From Henricia sp. BOLD:AAB3569 (Eukaryota; Echinodermata; Asteroidea; Spinulosida; Echinasteridae): DNA of 64,000 nucleotides. How positions within the stretch are numbered: position 1 is the stretch's first letter; each line of letters begins with the position of its first letter. Positions 63,101-63,876 of this stretch are shown piece by piece. The notes beneath the pieces were generated by a model, which was given only the letters and a program-made list of their open reading frames with translations, was not told the origin of the DNA and searched no databases. The position numbers and the translations under genes are program-made. Where the stretch lies: assembly GCA_037783545.1 (NCBI GenBank), contig JBBELK010000624.1, positions 310,001-374,000 of the forward strand. Reading direction: 5' to 3'.

Positions 63101-63656
63101 GAATTCTGCAAAAATCGCCATCTAACAGAGATGGTTTTCTAAGTTTTTTGCGTGTAAACGTATGGAGCTAACAATCGTGTTGACTTCTCTTTCTCAGGAT
63201 TGCGTCACGGGGTCACGCACATATCATTAATACATAGTGAGCGTTTCAGAAATCGCGAAAATCTCATTTTCGAAAAGCGCACTTTTGCTTGCAATTTATC
63301 CACTTAAAACCGACAATTAAAAAAAAAAATATCCACGTCGGCAAGAGGGATGTTTGGACTATCGAAAAAAGCCTAACTGCTGGATTTTCCTTCAAGGGTG
63401 ATTCTAGCTCTTTAACCTTTAGAACCTTTGCTATGAGGTAATCAGACTTTATTTTGCTTTTTGCCCGTCTTCAGGTTGTGGAGGAGTGTTGACGGACAAC
63501 ACCGGTACACTGAGTAGTCCCGACTATCCCAATCACTATGACCACAACCGCATCTGCACTTGGACCATTACCGTGGAATTTGGTCACGCCATTACACTCA
63601 CTATCGCAGACTTTGATGTTGAGGCCAGCAATGACTGCACCTATGATGCATTGACT
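12150..63656 (+). CDS. CUBN: Cubilin gene, partial: 25 exons, coil + 8 EGF + CUB1 to half of CUB9
   Basis: Exons: 12150-12188, 13304-13405, 14946-15049, 17743-17872, 19548-19719, 23977-24108, 24651-24746, 26061-26375, 28438-28550, 29753-29987, 32139-32323, 33310-33472, 34798-34988, 35639-35798, 38608-38789, 41862-42033, 43236-43464, 49267-49397, 50595-50781, 53297-53460, 53658-53839, 54878-55034, 57312-57496, 60536-60707, 63475-63656. Seen: every junction is AG/GT with matching phase, and the sum is 4080 bp (1360 codons) without a stop. The domain order of coil, eight EGF modules, then tandem CUBs is that of cubilin. CUB2 resembles vertebrate CUB2 ([16 protein letters not shown]) and CUB8 starts with the same atypical non-CGG cysteine. 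Known: vertebrate cubilin is an endocytic receptor for intrinsic factor-B12, albumin and other ligands, anchored by amnionless. Inferred: a secreted, peripherally anchored endocytic receptor. The signal peptide and about 18 further CUBs are outside the window. Confidence 0.93.
12385..12500. repeat. GAGCTA-word palindromic repeat
   Basis: CAGATGAGGAGCTATCTC and GAGCTAGCTCCTCATCT form a palindrome, followed by CATCTGAACG. Related to the longer element at 61108-61522. It lies in the intron right after the coil micro-exon. Confidence 0.6.
13137..13277. mobile_element. 133-bp TTAA-flanked palindromic MITE next to a splice acceptor
   Basis: TTAA (13137-13140), AGGCACAGGCTCGTCA, loop, TGACGAGCCTGTGCCT, TTAA (13274-13277). 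The centre is itself palindromic (CAGCTCCATAGCAAAGGCATGGAGCTG-like, interrupted). It ends 26 bp before the EGF1 exon. Confidence 0.88.
13304..13405 (+). CDS. CUBN: Cubilin exon, EGF-like 1
   Basis: 34 codons, phase 0/0, acceptor TTTTTCCTCTACAG and donor GTAAAT. It starts DLSINECQ and contains [12 protein letters not shown], then [10 protein letters not shown] and CRCVPGWQ. The sixth cysteine of the module comes from the next exon (GETC). The C-x-N-x4-F-x-C pattern matches the Asn/Asp beta-hydroxylation consensus. A TTAA-flanked MITE ends 30 bp upstream of the exon. Confidence 0.93.
13614..14197. mobile_element. TTAA-flanked MITE family E, copy 1
   Basis: TTAA/AGGGCCTGTGACATG at the left and AATAAGGGGCCCT/TTAA at the right; 576 bp between. 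A highly similar copy lies inverted at 55775-56345, also flanked by TTAA. Non-coding. Confidence 0.88.
14946..15049 (+). CDS. CUBN: Cubilin exon, end of EGF1 and first half of EGF2 (Ca-binding)
   Basis: 104 bp, phase 0 in and phase 2 out (codon AG/A completed in the next exon). GETC closes EGF1. DVNEC is the Ca2+-binding EGF signature, followed by CVNTQGSFR. Vertebrate cubilin has the same long first loop (ECEIYSGT type; here [11 protein letters not shown]), which supports one-to-one orthology of the module. Confidence 0.93.
15244..15336. mobile_element. GCATTGGACTT-type element, short copy
   Basis: About 90 bp: CCGTGTCCGCATTGGACT at the left and AGTCCAATGCAGACGGCC at the right. It is an internally deleted form of the 4696 and 10103 elements. 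Confidence 0.75.
15421..15480. repeat. Perfect 24-bp hairpin with 12-nt loop
   Basis: 15421-15444 and 15457-15480 are exact reverse complements (starting AATATACGCTCGTAACCGGG), with loop ACACTTTTTAGG. No terminator role is expected in an animal intron. Confidence 0.9.
15861..16583. mobile_element. TTAA-flanked MITE family D, long copy
   Basis: TTAA (15861-15864), AGGGGCTATGTCACGG and GCGCATGCGC at the left; the exact inverse and TTAA (16580-16583) at the right. 715 bp between the TTAAs. The copy at 21785-22350 lacks about 160 bp of its interior. ORFs inside show no transposase motifs. Confidence 0.9.
17115..17695. mobile_element. Foldback element with ~160-bp arms
   Basis: Arm 17120-17295 (CATTTTCCAACGGATTTAAA, TTTTGTCCAAAAGGTTGAGA) returns inverted at 17535-17690. 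The loop is about 240 bp. It ends about 50 bp before the EGF2/3 exon. Confidence 0.8.
17743..17872 (+). CDS. CUBN: Cubilin exon, end of EGF2 and start of EGF3
   Basis: 130 bp, phase 2 in and phase 0 out, acceptor TTTTTTCATTACAG and donor GTAAGT. It reads [12 protein letters not shown] (end of EGF2), then YDDC and ALCGHGFC. The YDDC start of EGF3 is also seen in vertebrate cubilin. A foldback element with arms of about 160 bp ends about 50 bp upstream. Confidence 0.93.
17977..18548. mobile_element. Element with 32-bp terminal inverted repeats
   Basis: CAATAGACCGATCCAGCAAG with CTCCGCCCATTTA at the left; TAAATGGGCGGAG with TACTGGATCGGTCTATTG at the right. The interior at 18300-18370 holds part of a repeat shared with 3000-3370 and 20085-20640. 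Confidence 0.82.
19548..19719 (+). CDS. CUBN: Cubilin exon, end of EGF3 and most of EGF4 (Ca-binding)
   Basis: 172 bp, phase 0 in and phase 1 out. It starts [12 protein letters not shown], almost identical to the vertebrate motif. NPAC closes EGF3. DIDEC opens a Ca-binding EGF4 with [10 protein letters not shown], which fits the beta-hydroxylation consensus, then CPAG. The open frame extends upstream of the acceptor CTCACAG, so a plain ORF call overextends the exon by 43 residues. Confidence 0.94.
20080..20640. repeat. Dispersed repeat with GGCCATTATCA words
   Basis: Contains GTTTGGCTAGTCTTAAAC, AAACCGGCTA, GGGCCATTATCAG and the complementary GACTGGCCAAACCCAC, forming nested palindromes. The same words occur at 820-900, 3000-3370 and 18300-18370. 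No coding potential seen. Confidence 0.6.
21181..22485. mobile_element. CACAGTGGTTTAA-ended element interrupted by a family D MITE
   Basis: The left end AACAGTGGTTTAAAGGCCAG has its first base changed; the right end is CTTAAACCACTGTG. The shorter relative at 34995-35535 is uninterrupted. A family D MITE sits inside at 21785-22350. If the ends are taken as CAGTGG/CCACTG, a 7-bp flank TGCACAA is duplicated. Confidence 0.82.
21785..22350. mobile_element. TTAA-flanked MITE family D, short nested copy
   Basis: 558 bp between TTAA 21785-21788 and 22347-22350. The empty site is visible in the related element near 35130 (rc: CAGTTACATTAAGGC), with a single TTAA. This shows duplication of TTAA on insertion. 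Confidence 0.92.
22506..23105 (-). mobile_element. MITE family F, inverted copy, left end incomplete
   Basis: Reverse complement of 57772-58297: ATTTGCAATGACCC, GATCGTTTGCAAATGATTTA, AGATCATCTATAGGGCCT/TTAA. It abuts the R1 element and shares its TTAA (23106-23109). A mid-section differs from the other copy. Confidence 0.75.
23106..23580. mobile_element. TTAA-flanked MITE family R1, complete copy
   Basis: TTAA/AGGCAGTACACATGATTGGT at the left, ACCAATCGTGTATACTATCT/TTAA at the right. The interior has CCACTTCGCCC words and a C-rich run at 23329-23339. Confidence 0.85.
23977..24108 (+). CDS. CUBN: Cubilin exon, end of EGF4 and most of EGF5 (Ca-binding)
   Basis: 132 bp, phase 1 in and 1 out, a symmetrical module exon. 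It reads YTGNGHEC (end of EGF4), then [22 protein letters not shown] and CPAG. The aromatic residue of the hydroxylation consensus is replaced by Arg. Acceptor TTTTGTCACAG, donor GTATGT. Confidence 0.93.
24651..24746 (+). CDS. CUBN: Cubilin exon, end of EGF5 and start of EGF6
   Basis: 96 bp, phase 1/1. It reads YVGDGVTC, closing EGF5, then [10 protein letters not shown] and ATCVENTG, opening a non-calcium EGF6. Acceptor TCTCTTGCCAG, donor GTACAG. The donor is followed by a long T-rich stretch. Confidence 0.92.
24950..25115. repeat. AAAGGCGA-word repeat, second copy
   Basis: TTTACACTAGATTTG, CCAAAAAGGCGAGTTGAA, AAGGCGGATCAG and CCCGGG order as at 2715-2875 but inverted in part. Preceded by a T-rich tract at 24780-24865. 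Confidence 0.55.
25487..25550 (+). repeat. tRNA-like sequence (SINE head or tRNA relic)
   Basis: TGTAGCTCAGCTGGTAGAGC is a good pol III A-box region and GAGTTCAAATTC an imperfect B box. The acceptor arm does not close, so it is not a functional tRNA. Confidence 0.5.
26061..26375 (+). CDS. CUBN: Cubilin exon, end of EGF6, EGF7 and EGF8 (Ca-binding)
   Basis: 315 bp, phase 1/1, the longest exon here. It contains [12 protein letters not shown] (EGF6 end), [11 protein letters not shown] with WQGDRC (EGF7), then [16 protein letters not shown] with [10 protein letters not shown] and YSGERC (EGF8). EGF7 and EGF8 share one exon without an intron between them, unlike the upstream modules. The donor GTTAGT follows CTACAAA. 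Confidence 0.94.
26467..26760 (+). mobile_element. tRNA-derived SINE family A, copy 2
   Basis: TACCGTGGCCGAGTGGTTTG (A box), GGTTCGAACC (B box), GAGCAAGGCACTCGACCACA, GGAAGGGATGTAAAGC, GATCCCAGAGCATTCTTTCG, GGTGTCTCTGGCCAT. It starts about 90 bp after the EGF7/8 exon. Confidence 0.85.
27202..27404. mobile_element. Foldback MITE, CCTGGGGCCAATTTCATAAA family, copy 2
   Basis: The left end is identical to the 10580 element for over 25 bp; the right end GATGAAATTGGCCCCAG is slightly eroded. Same internal AGCAAACAAAT and CTTAATCAAAAATTTGT words. Confidence 0.83.
28060..28420. repeat. Repeat family Z, copy 2
   Basis: Aligns with 7612-7930 and 40793-41440 (GTAGAAATTTCAGCCACGTAGATGCAGTA, broken by few changes). 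It ends just before the CUB1 first exon. A related second part continues at 28990-29259 after the CUB1 exon and the Tc1 MITE. Confidence 0.65.
28438..28550 (+). CDS. CUBN: Cubilin exon, CUB1 first part
   Basis: 113 bp, phase 1 in and 0 out. It starts [10 protein letters not shown] and contains [13 protein letters not shown]. The split inside CUB1 falls after QDNK, earlier than the DYLE split used by most later CUBs. The first two CUB cysteines are present. Acceptor TGGTTGGCAG, donor GTGGGT. Confidence 0.92.
28660..28896. mobile_element. Tc1 MITE with Sleeping-Beauty-like ends, copy 1
   Basis: 233 bp between TA dinucleotides. Ends CAGTTGTAGTCGGAAGTTTA / TAAACTTCTGACTTCAACTG match the known salmonid Tc1 (Sleeping Beauty) terminal motif CAGTTGAAGTCGGAAGTTTA. 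No transposase. The copy at 30495-30731 differs at about five positions. Confidence 0.9.
29260..29473. mobile_element. Inverted-repeat element carrying a (CCCCCA)n tract
   Basis: GGGCCGTCCAAAATTGTCAA with CATTTTCACGG at the left returns inverted at 29445-29473. Between them is a CCCCCA hexamer array with a C18 run (29366-29383). The related sequence near 41640 lacks this element, so it is an insertion. Confidence 0.82.
29324..29425. repeat. CCCCCA hexanucleotide microsatellite
   Basis: About 102 bp of CCCCCA with an uninterrupted C18. The other strand has G-runs every six bases and so G-quadruplex potential. All six-frame poly-Pro/Gly ORFs here are artefacts. The length may be unreliable in an assembly. 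Confidence 0.93.
29753..29987 (+). CDS. CUBN: Cubilin exon, CUB1 second part
   Basis: 235 bp, phase 0 in and 1 out. It reads [45 protein letters not shown] and GFGINW. The acidic triad typical of Ca-binding CUBs (Glu of KLES, Asp of YDF, Asp of RSD) and both later cysteines are present. NWS is a potential N-glycosylation site. On the opposite strand a 93-residue ORF overlaps and is only a shadow. Confidence 0.94.
30495..30731. mobile_element. Tc1 MITE with Sleeping-Beauty-like ends, copy 2
   Basis: Same length and ends as 28660-28896, TA on both sides, same orientation, about 98% identical by eye. Both lie near the CUB1 second exon. Confidence 0.9.
31199..31926. mobile_element. Inverted-repeat element, TIR ATAGACTATGTAAGT
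   Basis: ATAGACTATGTAAGT and TCCGGGCACAA near the left end return inverted at 31840-31926 (TTGTGCCCGGA, ACTTACATAGTCTAT). Arms are imperfect, roughly 80-90 bp. Non-coding. Confidence 0.65.
32139..32323 (+). CDS. CUBN: Cubilin exon, CUB2 first part
   Basis: 185 bp, phase 1 in and 0 out. It reads [39 protein letters not shown] and CDFDYLE. Vertebrate CUB2 carries a very similar FGTL-LEHH stretch. Acceptor CTTTGTTTCAG, donor GTATGG. Confidence 0.95.
32344..32370. repeat. (TTTA)n microsatellite
   Basis: About six to seven TTTA units just after the CUB2 first exon donor. Confidence 0.9.
32462..32745 (-). mobile_element. tRNA-derived SINE family A, minus-strand copy
   Basis: Reverse complement of the family A body: GGCCAGTGACACCGGGGAAT, GATCTTTAAAGTGCGTTAC, ACATCCCTTCCGAAGGATGG, GTGCCTTGCTCAAG, then B box (GGAATCGAACCC) and A box near 32700-32712. 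Confidence 0.82.
33031..33256. mobile_element. GGTCTAGTG-word inverted-repeat element
   Basis: Ends GGGCTCGAAATAC / GAAATTCGAGCCC. The interior repeats ACTGGACCAGTGGACC and GGTCTAGTG in both orientations. It ends 53 bp before the CUB2 second exon. Confidence 0.72.
33310..33472 (+). CDS. CUBN: Cubilin exon, CUB2 second part
   Basis: 163 bp, phase 0 in and 1 out. It reads [28 protein letters not shown] and GFHITYTS. The TTGP-A-I-FHSD string closely follows vertebrate CUB2. The Ca-site Asp in HSD is present. Confidence 0.95.
33887..34567. mobile_element. Transposon-like element with ~105-bp terminal inverted repeats
   Basis: Left 33887-33991 (GACTGGCAGCCCAGAGGG, TTAAACGAACGAGGTACCAA, GATCTGGGCGTCTGC) returns inverted at 34455-34566 with few changes and one small ACATGT insertion. 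The interior (about 460 bp) shows no transposase. Confidence 0.88.
34798..34988 (+). CDS. CUBN: Cubilin exon, CUB3 first part
   Basis: 191 bp, phase 1 in and 0 out. It reads [39 protein letters not shown] and YDYVE. The donor GTAATG is directly followed by a CACAGTGG-ended mobile element beginning at intron position +7. Confidence 0.95.
34990..35540. mobile_element. CACAGTGGTTTAA-ended element abutting a splice donor
   Basis: 541 bp (34995-35535) between CACAGTGGTTTAA and TTAAACCACTGTG, flanked by TAATG on both sides. The left TAATG is part of the CUB3 donor GTAATG. Relative at 21181-22485. CACAGTG ends with a 5-bp repeat recall Transib, but the second copy's flanks do not fit, so the superfamily is open. 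Confidence 0.85.
35639..35798 (+). CDS. CUBN: Cubilin exon, CUB3 second part
   Basis: 160 bp, phase 0 in and 1 out, starting with Leu (TTG, not a start codon). It reads [24 protein letters not shown] and GFRATYEL. Ca-site Asp in KTD. Donor GTGAGT. Confidence 0.94.
35857..36100 (+). mobile_element. tRNA-derived SINE family A, diverged copy
   Basis: TACTACGGCCAAGTGGCTTG, CCGGAAGGGATGTGAAGC, AGATCCCAGGGCACTCTTTA. Boxes decayed. A different SINE (family B) follows directly. Confidence 0.78.
36108..36413 (+). mobile_element. tRNA-derived SINE family B
   Basis: A box TGGTCTAGTGGG (36115-36126) and B box GGTTCGAGCCC (36158-36168), body GGGCAAGGCACTTAATCCCA, 3' end with GTGCGCTATACAAA, a tail type often seen in L2/CR1-mobilised SINEs. 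Confidence 0.85.
36421..36716. mobile_element. AGGGCGACA-word element, copy 1
   Basis: GCTAGGATAGGGCGACAATT at the left and TGTCGCCCTATTGCTGCATC at the right. The interior has AGGGCGACA words and four tandem-like AGAACCATTTTTNTTAGGTCT units. Copy 2 at 41088-41358. Confidence 0.8.
36903..36965 (+). repeat. SINE family A fragment
   Basis: Only the block TGCTCCATCCTTAGGAAGGG through GGTCCAGTGTGTCGTG and CACTTT is present. Confidence 0.7.
37131..37345. mobile_element. CCTGGGGCCAATTTCATAAA-family foldback, rearranged copy
   Basis: CAGGGGCCAATTTCATAAAG at the left; AAAGCAAACAAATTTGGGAT and a duplicated TTTCTGCTAAACAG at the right, ending TTTGGCCAA. It is eroded relative to the 10580 and 27202 copies. 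Confidence 0.7.
37480..38190. mobile_element. GC-rich inverted-repeat element (CCGG words)
   Basis: ATGCTACGTTTAAACCATGT with CCCCGGCAGTCCCGGCGCCC at the left; the inverse at 38142-38190. The 600-bp interior is strongly GC-rich against AT-rich surroundings and built of CCGGGG, CCCCGG, GTCCCGG and GTGACGG words on both strands. ORFs on both strands reflect composition. Confidence 0.85.
38608..38789 (+). CDS. CUBN: Cubilin exon, CUB4 first part
   Basis: 182 bp, phase 1 in and 0 out. It reads [40 protein letters not shown] and YDYLE. Acceptor CTTGTTCTGCAG, donor GTGGGT. Confidence 0.95.
38952..40079. mobile_element. Element with GGGTGATTCCATAAATT termini
   Basis: TATATGGGTGATTCCATAAATT at the left and AATTTATGGAATCACTCATATA at the right. 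The interior has repeated GGTGTCC, TTACGCGTGAAAC and ACACTAA-type words. Non-coding. It fills most of the CUB4 intron's left part. Confidence 0.78.
40090..40554. mobile_element. Near-complete hairpin element, 465 bp
   Basis: AAACTCCTCAAAAAAAGTTT at the left and its inverse at the right. The complementarity runs inward over most of the element (GAAAGTCAAGTTTGACTGAC; GATGTGTCATTTGTT; GATGTGCAGCACAGC against GCACATC). TA-rich flanks. RNA from either strand would be a long hairpin. Confidence 0.83.
40793..41440. repeat. Repeat family Z copy 3, interrupted by the AGGGCGACA element
   Basis: 40793-41087 and 41359-41440 together match 28060-28420. The second copy of the AGGGCGACA element is inserted between ACCATTACTATCTTA and ACAATAACAAGTAAAC. 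A further related part runs 41440-41790. Confidence 0.72.
41088..41358. mobile_element. AGGGCGACA-word element, copy 2
   Basis: Nested inside repeat Z. Same ends as 36421-36716 and the same AGAACCATTTTTATTAGG units. The uninterrupted Z copies at 7612 and 28060 give the empty site. Confidence 0.82.
41862..42033 (+). CDS. CUBN: Cubilin exon, CUB4 second part
   Basis: 172 bp, phase 0 in and 1 out. It reads [40 protein letters not shown]. The FEDAG end resembles the CUB4-CUB5 linker of vertebrate cubilin. The upstream frame is closed, so only splicing rescues the first 19 codons, which ATG-based ORFs miss. Confidence 0.94.
42254..42948. mobile_element. Foldback element with ~190-bp arms
   Basis: Arm 42254-42443 (AATAGACCT, CCGCGGTGCATTATGGGTGA, CTAGAACTAATTGCAATA) returns inverted at 42756-42948. 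The 310-bp centre has two tandem units of roughly 110 bp (GTCTGGTAACGT, CGACCACTTGCGAGCAGACG). Confidence 0.88.
43236..43464 (+). CDS. CUBN: Cubilin exon, CUB5 first part
   Basis: 229 bp, phase 1 in and 2 out. It reads [42 protein letters not shown] and DMGR. The intron is placed just before the third CUB cysteine (R/YCGS), later than in other CUBs. NST is a potential glycosylation site. In mammals CUB5-8 form the intrinsic factor-B12 site. Confidence 0.94.
43928..44769. mobile_element. CGCAACTC-word inverted-repeat element
   Basis: ATGGTGCCCTCACACCATAG at the left and CTATGGTGTGAGTGCACCAT at the right. The interior repeats CGCAACTCATAGGTT, GTTGCGTG, GTGATCGCAGG words on both strands, more than twenty times. 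It begins 460 bp after the CUB5 first exon. Confidence 0.85.
45108..45420 (-). pseudogene. Non-LTR retrotransposon RT C-terminal tail remnant
   Basis: Minus-strand frame reads [18 protein letters not shown] and [15 protein letters not shown]. This is the R-x-WFGH...GRPRRxW-D-VK tail common to invertebrate non-LTR reverse transcriptases. No RT catalytic core is nearby, so it is a 3' fragment without function. Confidence 0.75.
45903..47737. mobile_element. TA-flanked pogo/Tigger-like element, non-coding
   Basis: Ends CAGTAAAATCTCGTCGAAAC / TTCGACTTAACGAGATTTTACTG-type inverted repeat (outer 14 bp exact), TA on both sides (45901-45902, 47738-47739). Interior words AACTCGAAAC and TTTACCTCGAA. 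The ends resemble pogo/Tigger termini. No transposase seen; half its length is a nested TTAA element. Confidence 0.75.
46306..47333. mobile_element. TTAA-flanked family L element, inner copy
   Basis: TTAA/ACAGCTAATATCCCCCC at the left; GATTCTAGCTCT/TTAA at the right; 1020 bp. Matches 62011-63415 in order (TTTTCCTGTTTATCATGGAG, GAAACGCTCGAGG, AAAACGGCCTGTG, CACGGGGTCACGC, CGAAAAAAGCCTAACTGCT). Confidence 0.85.
47780..48625 (+). pseudogene. Non-LTR retrotransposon (CR1/L2/jockey-like) RT C-terminal remnant
   Basis: Frame from 47780 reads [56 protein letters not shown] and PSRSLRSST, then an in-frame TAG (48452-48454). The same frame resumes with [18 protein letters not shown] and [11 protein letters not shown] to TGA at 48625. 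This is the C-terminal thumb/extension typical of CR1-like elements. The catalytic core is missing (5' truncated), and with the stop it is dead. Confidence 0.85.
48626..49266. other. Unique-looking intron stretch
   Basis: The first part is probably the 3' UTR of the retrotransposon remnant. The rest is AT-rich with no repeat, ORF or motif I can name. It leads into the CUB5 second exon at 49267. Confidence 0.5.
49267..49397 (+). CDS. CUBN: Cubilin exon, CUB5 second part
   Basis: 131 bp, phase 2 in and 1 out. It reads [20 protein letters not shown] and [10 protein letters not shown]. It lies 5.8 kb downstream of its partner exon, across an intron holding nested transposons and two retrotransposon remnants. 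Phase and cysteine count require the two exons to be joined. Confidence 0.93.
49516..49826 (-). mobile_element. TTAA-flanked MITE family R1, inverted copy
   Basis: TTAA/AGGTAGAACACATGATTGGT at the left; ATCATGTGTTCTACCT/TTAT at the right, where the second TTAA has mutated. The centre has CACTTCGCCCT words. Confidence 0.8.
50595..50781 (+). CDS. CUBN: Cubilin exon, CUB6 first part
   Basis: 187 bp, phase 1 in and 2 out. It reads [43 protein letters not shown] and YDYVELR. NFT is a potential glycosylation site. The donor GTTAGA is followed within 107 bp by the 24-bp tandem array. Confidence 0.94.
50888..52955. repeat. 24-bp tandem array, about 86 copies, in the CUB6 intron
   Basis: Unit GAAGCTGTTTCATTCATGCG plus TAAC, 24 bp, with no length change across 2.07 kb. 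Because 24 is a multiple of 3 and the unit has one stop-free frame per strand, both strands show a 698-residue ORF (NEAVSFMR repeats on +, NETASLRM on -). Unit types differ at few sites: CATTCATGCG, CATTCCTGCG, CATTAATGTG, CATTCGTGCG. Splice phases before (2) and after (2) show the array is intronic. Confidence 0.95.
53067..53139 (+). repeat. 73-nt tRNA-like sequence
   Basis: GGCTTCA pairs fully with TGGAGCC (7 bp, one G-T). The D stem GCTC/GGGC pairs and TTCAAAT is in the T-loop place. The T stem (TGCAG/CCCGG) fails and position 33 is not T (loop ACGTTAA). It folds to canonical length but looks like a dead tRNA or SINE head. Confidence 0.55.
53297..53460 (+). CDS. CUBN: Cubilin exon, CUB6 second part
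   Basis: 164 bp, phase 2 in and 1 out. It reads [29 protein letters not shown] and [12 protein letters not shown]. Both late cysteines and the Ca-site Asp (ESD) are intact. The 2.5-kb intron before it carries the 24-bp tandem array. Confidence 0.94.
53658..53839 (+). CDS. CUBN: Cubilin exon, CUB7 first part
   Basis: 182 bp, phase 1 in and 0 out. It reads [41 protein letters not shown] and LDYVK. The intron before it is only 197 bp, the shortest here. The donor GTATGG is followed by a hairpin. Confidence 0.95.
53864..54005. repeat. Hairpin just after the CUB7 first exon
   Basis: GACTGCAATGAGGGGCATGG, AAGATTATAGGCCC and GGTGATCTCGAAGCCATGAC return inverted within 53930-54005. A diverged second version of the right half lies at 54390-54480. 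It starts 25 bp after the donor. Confidence 0.78.
54878..55034 (+). CDS. CUBN: Cubilin exon, CUB7 second part
   Basis: 157 bp, phase 0 in and 1 out. It reads [29 protein letters not shown] and GFHAVYQA. No ATG-started ORF shows it. Phase, cysteine pattern and splice sites identify it. Confidence 0.94.
55172..55720. mobile_element. GACTCGAGTC-word element with nested MITE
   Basis: GACTCAAGTCCAGGTCGAGT, GTGACTCGGACCCGACTCG to 55272, and GAGACTCGTGACTGGGACTC, GTCACTCGGACTCGGACTT at 55645-55700. A separate MITE (55284-55490) interrupts it. Related words at 25780-25910. Confidence 0.65.
55284..55490. mobile_element. MITE, TIR TATATGGGTCTTTCTATAAA
   Basis: TATATGGGTCTTTCTATAAA with TTAGGGGTCC at the left and the exact inverse at the right; interior GGTGTCCCC. 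A second, truncated copy runs from 63875 to the window end. Confidence 0.87.
55775..56345. mobile_element. TTAA-flanked MITE family E, inverted copy
   Basis: 563 bp between TTAA 55775-55778 and 56342-56345. Reverse complement of 13614-14197 with high identity; the ORFs of 123 and 135 residues seen in the two copies are the same artefact. Confidence 0.88.
56555..56830 (-). mobile_element. tRNA-derived SINE family C, minus strand
   Basis: Read on the minus strand: A box TGGTCTAGTTGA near 56800-56812 and B box GGTTCGAAACC (56756-56766), then GTGTCCTTGGACAAGACACT, CACCCAGGTGTATAAATGGG and GACTGGCATCCCATCC. This body is familiar from many marine invertebrate genomes. Confidence 0.82.
56831..57311. 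other. Intron stretch without recognised elements
   Basis: AT-rich; a short palindrome CATCTCTACCAGCA / TGCTGGTAGAGATG (56941-56971). Nothing else seen before the CUB8 first exon. Confidence 0.5.
57312..57496 (+). CDS. CUBN: Cubilin exon, CUB8 first part
   Basis: 185 bp, phase 1 in and 0 out. It starts [11 protein letters not shown], not CGG; vertebrate CUB8 also has a non-CGG start. Then [32 protein letters not shown] and FDYIE. NLT is a potential glycosylation site. Confidence 0.94.
57772..58297 (+). mobile_element. TTAA-flanked MITE family F
   Basis: TTAA (57772-57775)/AGGCCCTGTAGATGATCTG at the left; GATCCACTGGGCCT/TTAA (58294-58297) at the right; 518 bp. Inverted relative at 22506-23105. 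An AGTAAATCGTTTGCAAACGA block is shared. Confidence 0.82.
58582..59172. mobile_element. Foldback element with ~215-bp arms, TIR CACTCGACCAAAAAGGTTCT
   Basis: Flanked by TATATA. Arm 58582-58800 (GTAAGACATTTGTAGATATT, GGAATGCAACAAAGGAGTGT) returns inverted at 58962-59172. The loop is about 160 bp. TA-rich flanks and CACTCGAC ends fit a Tc1/mariner derivative; no transposase. Confidence 0.85.
59409..59830. mobile_element. GCCACGTA-word inverted-repeat element
   Basis: TGCAGGGGTCACACTGACTT with ATCACGTAAAGC at the left; GCTTTACGTGATAGTGTGAC with CCCGGCA at the right. The interior contains GCCACGTA(A/G) about ten times and its complement. Confidence 0.85.
59935..60464. mobile_element. ATTACAAT-word inverted-repeat element
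   Basis: GCCGGGGTCACATGGG at the left and GTCTAACCCCGGCC at the right, with GGGGTCACA(C/T) repeated inside. Interior words ATTACAAT, TTGTAATC, AATCGTA on both strands. Contains a GC alternation (60206-60227). Confidence 0.8.
60536..60707 (+). CDS. CUBN: Cubilin exon, CUB8 second part
   Basis: 172 bp, phase 0 in and 1 out, with a strong polypyrimidine tract before AACAG. It reads [26 protein letters not shown] and [10 protein letters not shown]. Ca-site Asp in HSD. Confidence 0.94.
61108..61522. mobile_element. GGAGCTA-word inverted-repeat element
   Basis: GTTCAGACGGAGGGCTA at the left and TAGCCCCTCGTCTGAAC at the right. The interior repeats GGAGCTAA, TAGCTCCGGAGCTA and TTAGCCC/GGGGCTA. Confidence 0.83.
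62011..63415. mobile_element. TTAA-flanked family L element, longer copy
   Basis: TTAA/ACAGCTAGAATCCCCC at the left; GGGTGATTCTAGCTCT/TTAA at the right; 1397 bp. It carries about 380 bp (62420-62990 region) not seen in the inner copy at 46306-47333. ORFs inside do not resemble a transposase. It ends 60 bp before the CUB9 exon. Confidence 0.85.
63475..63656 (+). CDS. CUBN: Cubilin exon, CUB9 first part
   Basis: 182 bp, phase 1 in and 0 out. It reads [41 protein letters not shown] and YDALT. Donor GTACGT. The second half lies beyond the window. A 1.4-kb TTAA-flanked element ends about 60 bp upstream. Confidence 0.94.
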
Positions 63657-63820
63657 GTACGTACATTATTTTACAATTTAACGATAGCATGGGAGAATGC
63701 CAAGATTTTCCCACATTTTCTGTTTTGTAAGAATACTTTGCACAGTTTGAACTTTGTCGGAGTGAAATTTTTGGATTTGTGGTGAGGGGGGGCGGGACTG
63801 GGAGGAGTCTACCACTCTAC

Positions 63821-63876
63821 CTCATAGCTCAGCTGGTGGACCATCTGCCTCATAGCTCAGCTGGTGGACCATCTGG
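63821..63876. repeat. 28-bp direct duplication with tRNA A-box-like sequence
   Basis: CTCATAGCTCAGCTGGTGGA with CCATCTG occurs twice in direct tandem. Each holds TAGCTCAGCTGG, an A-box-like word, but no B box follows. Confidence 0.8.
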
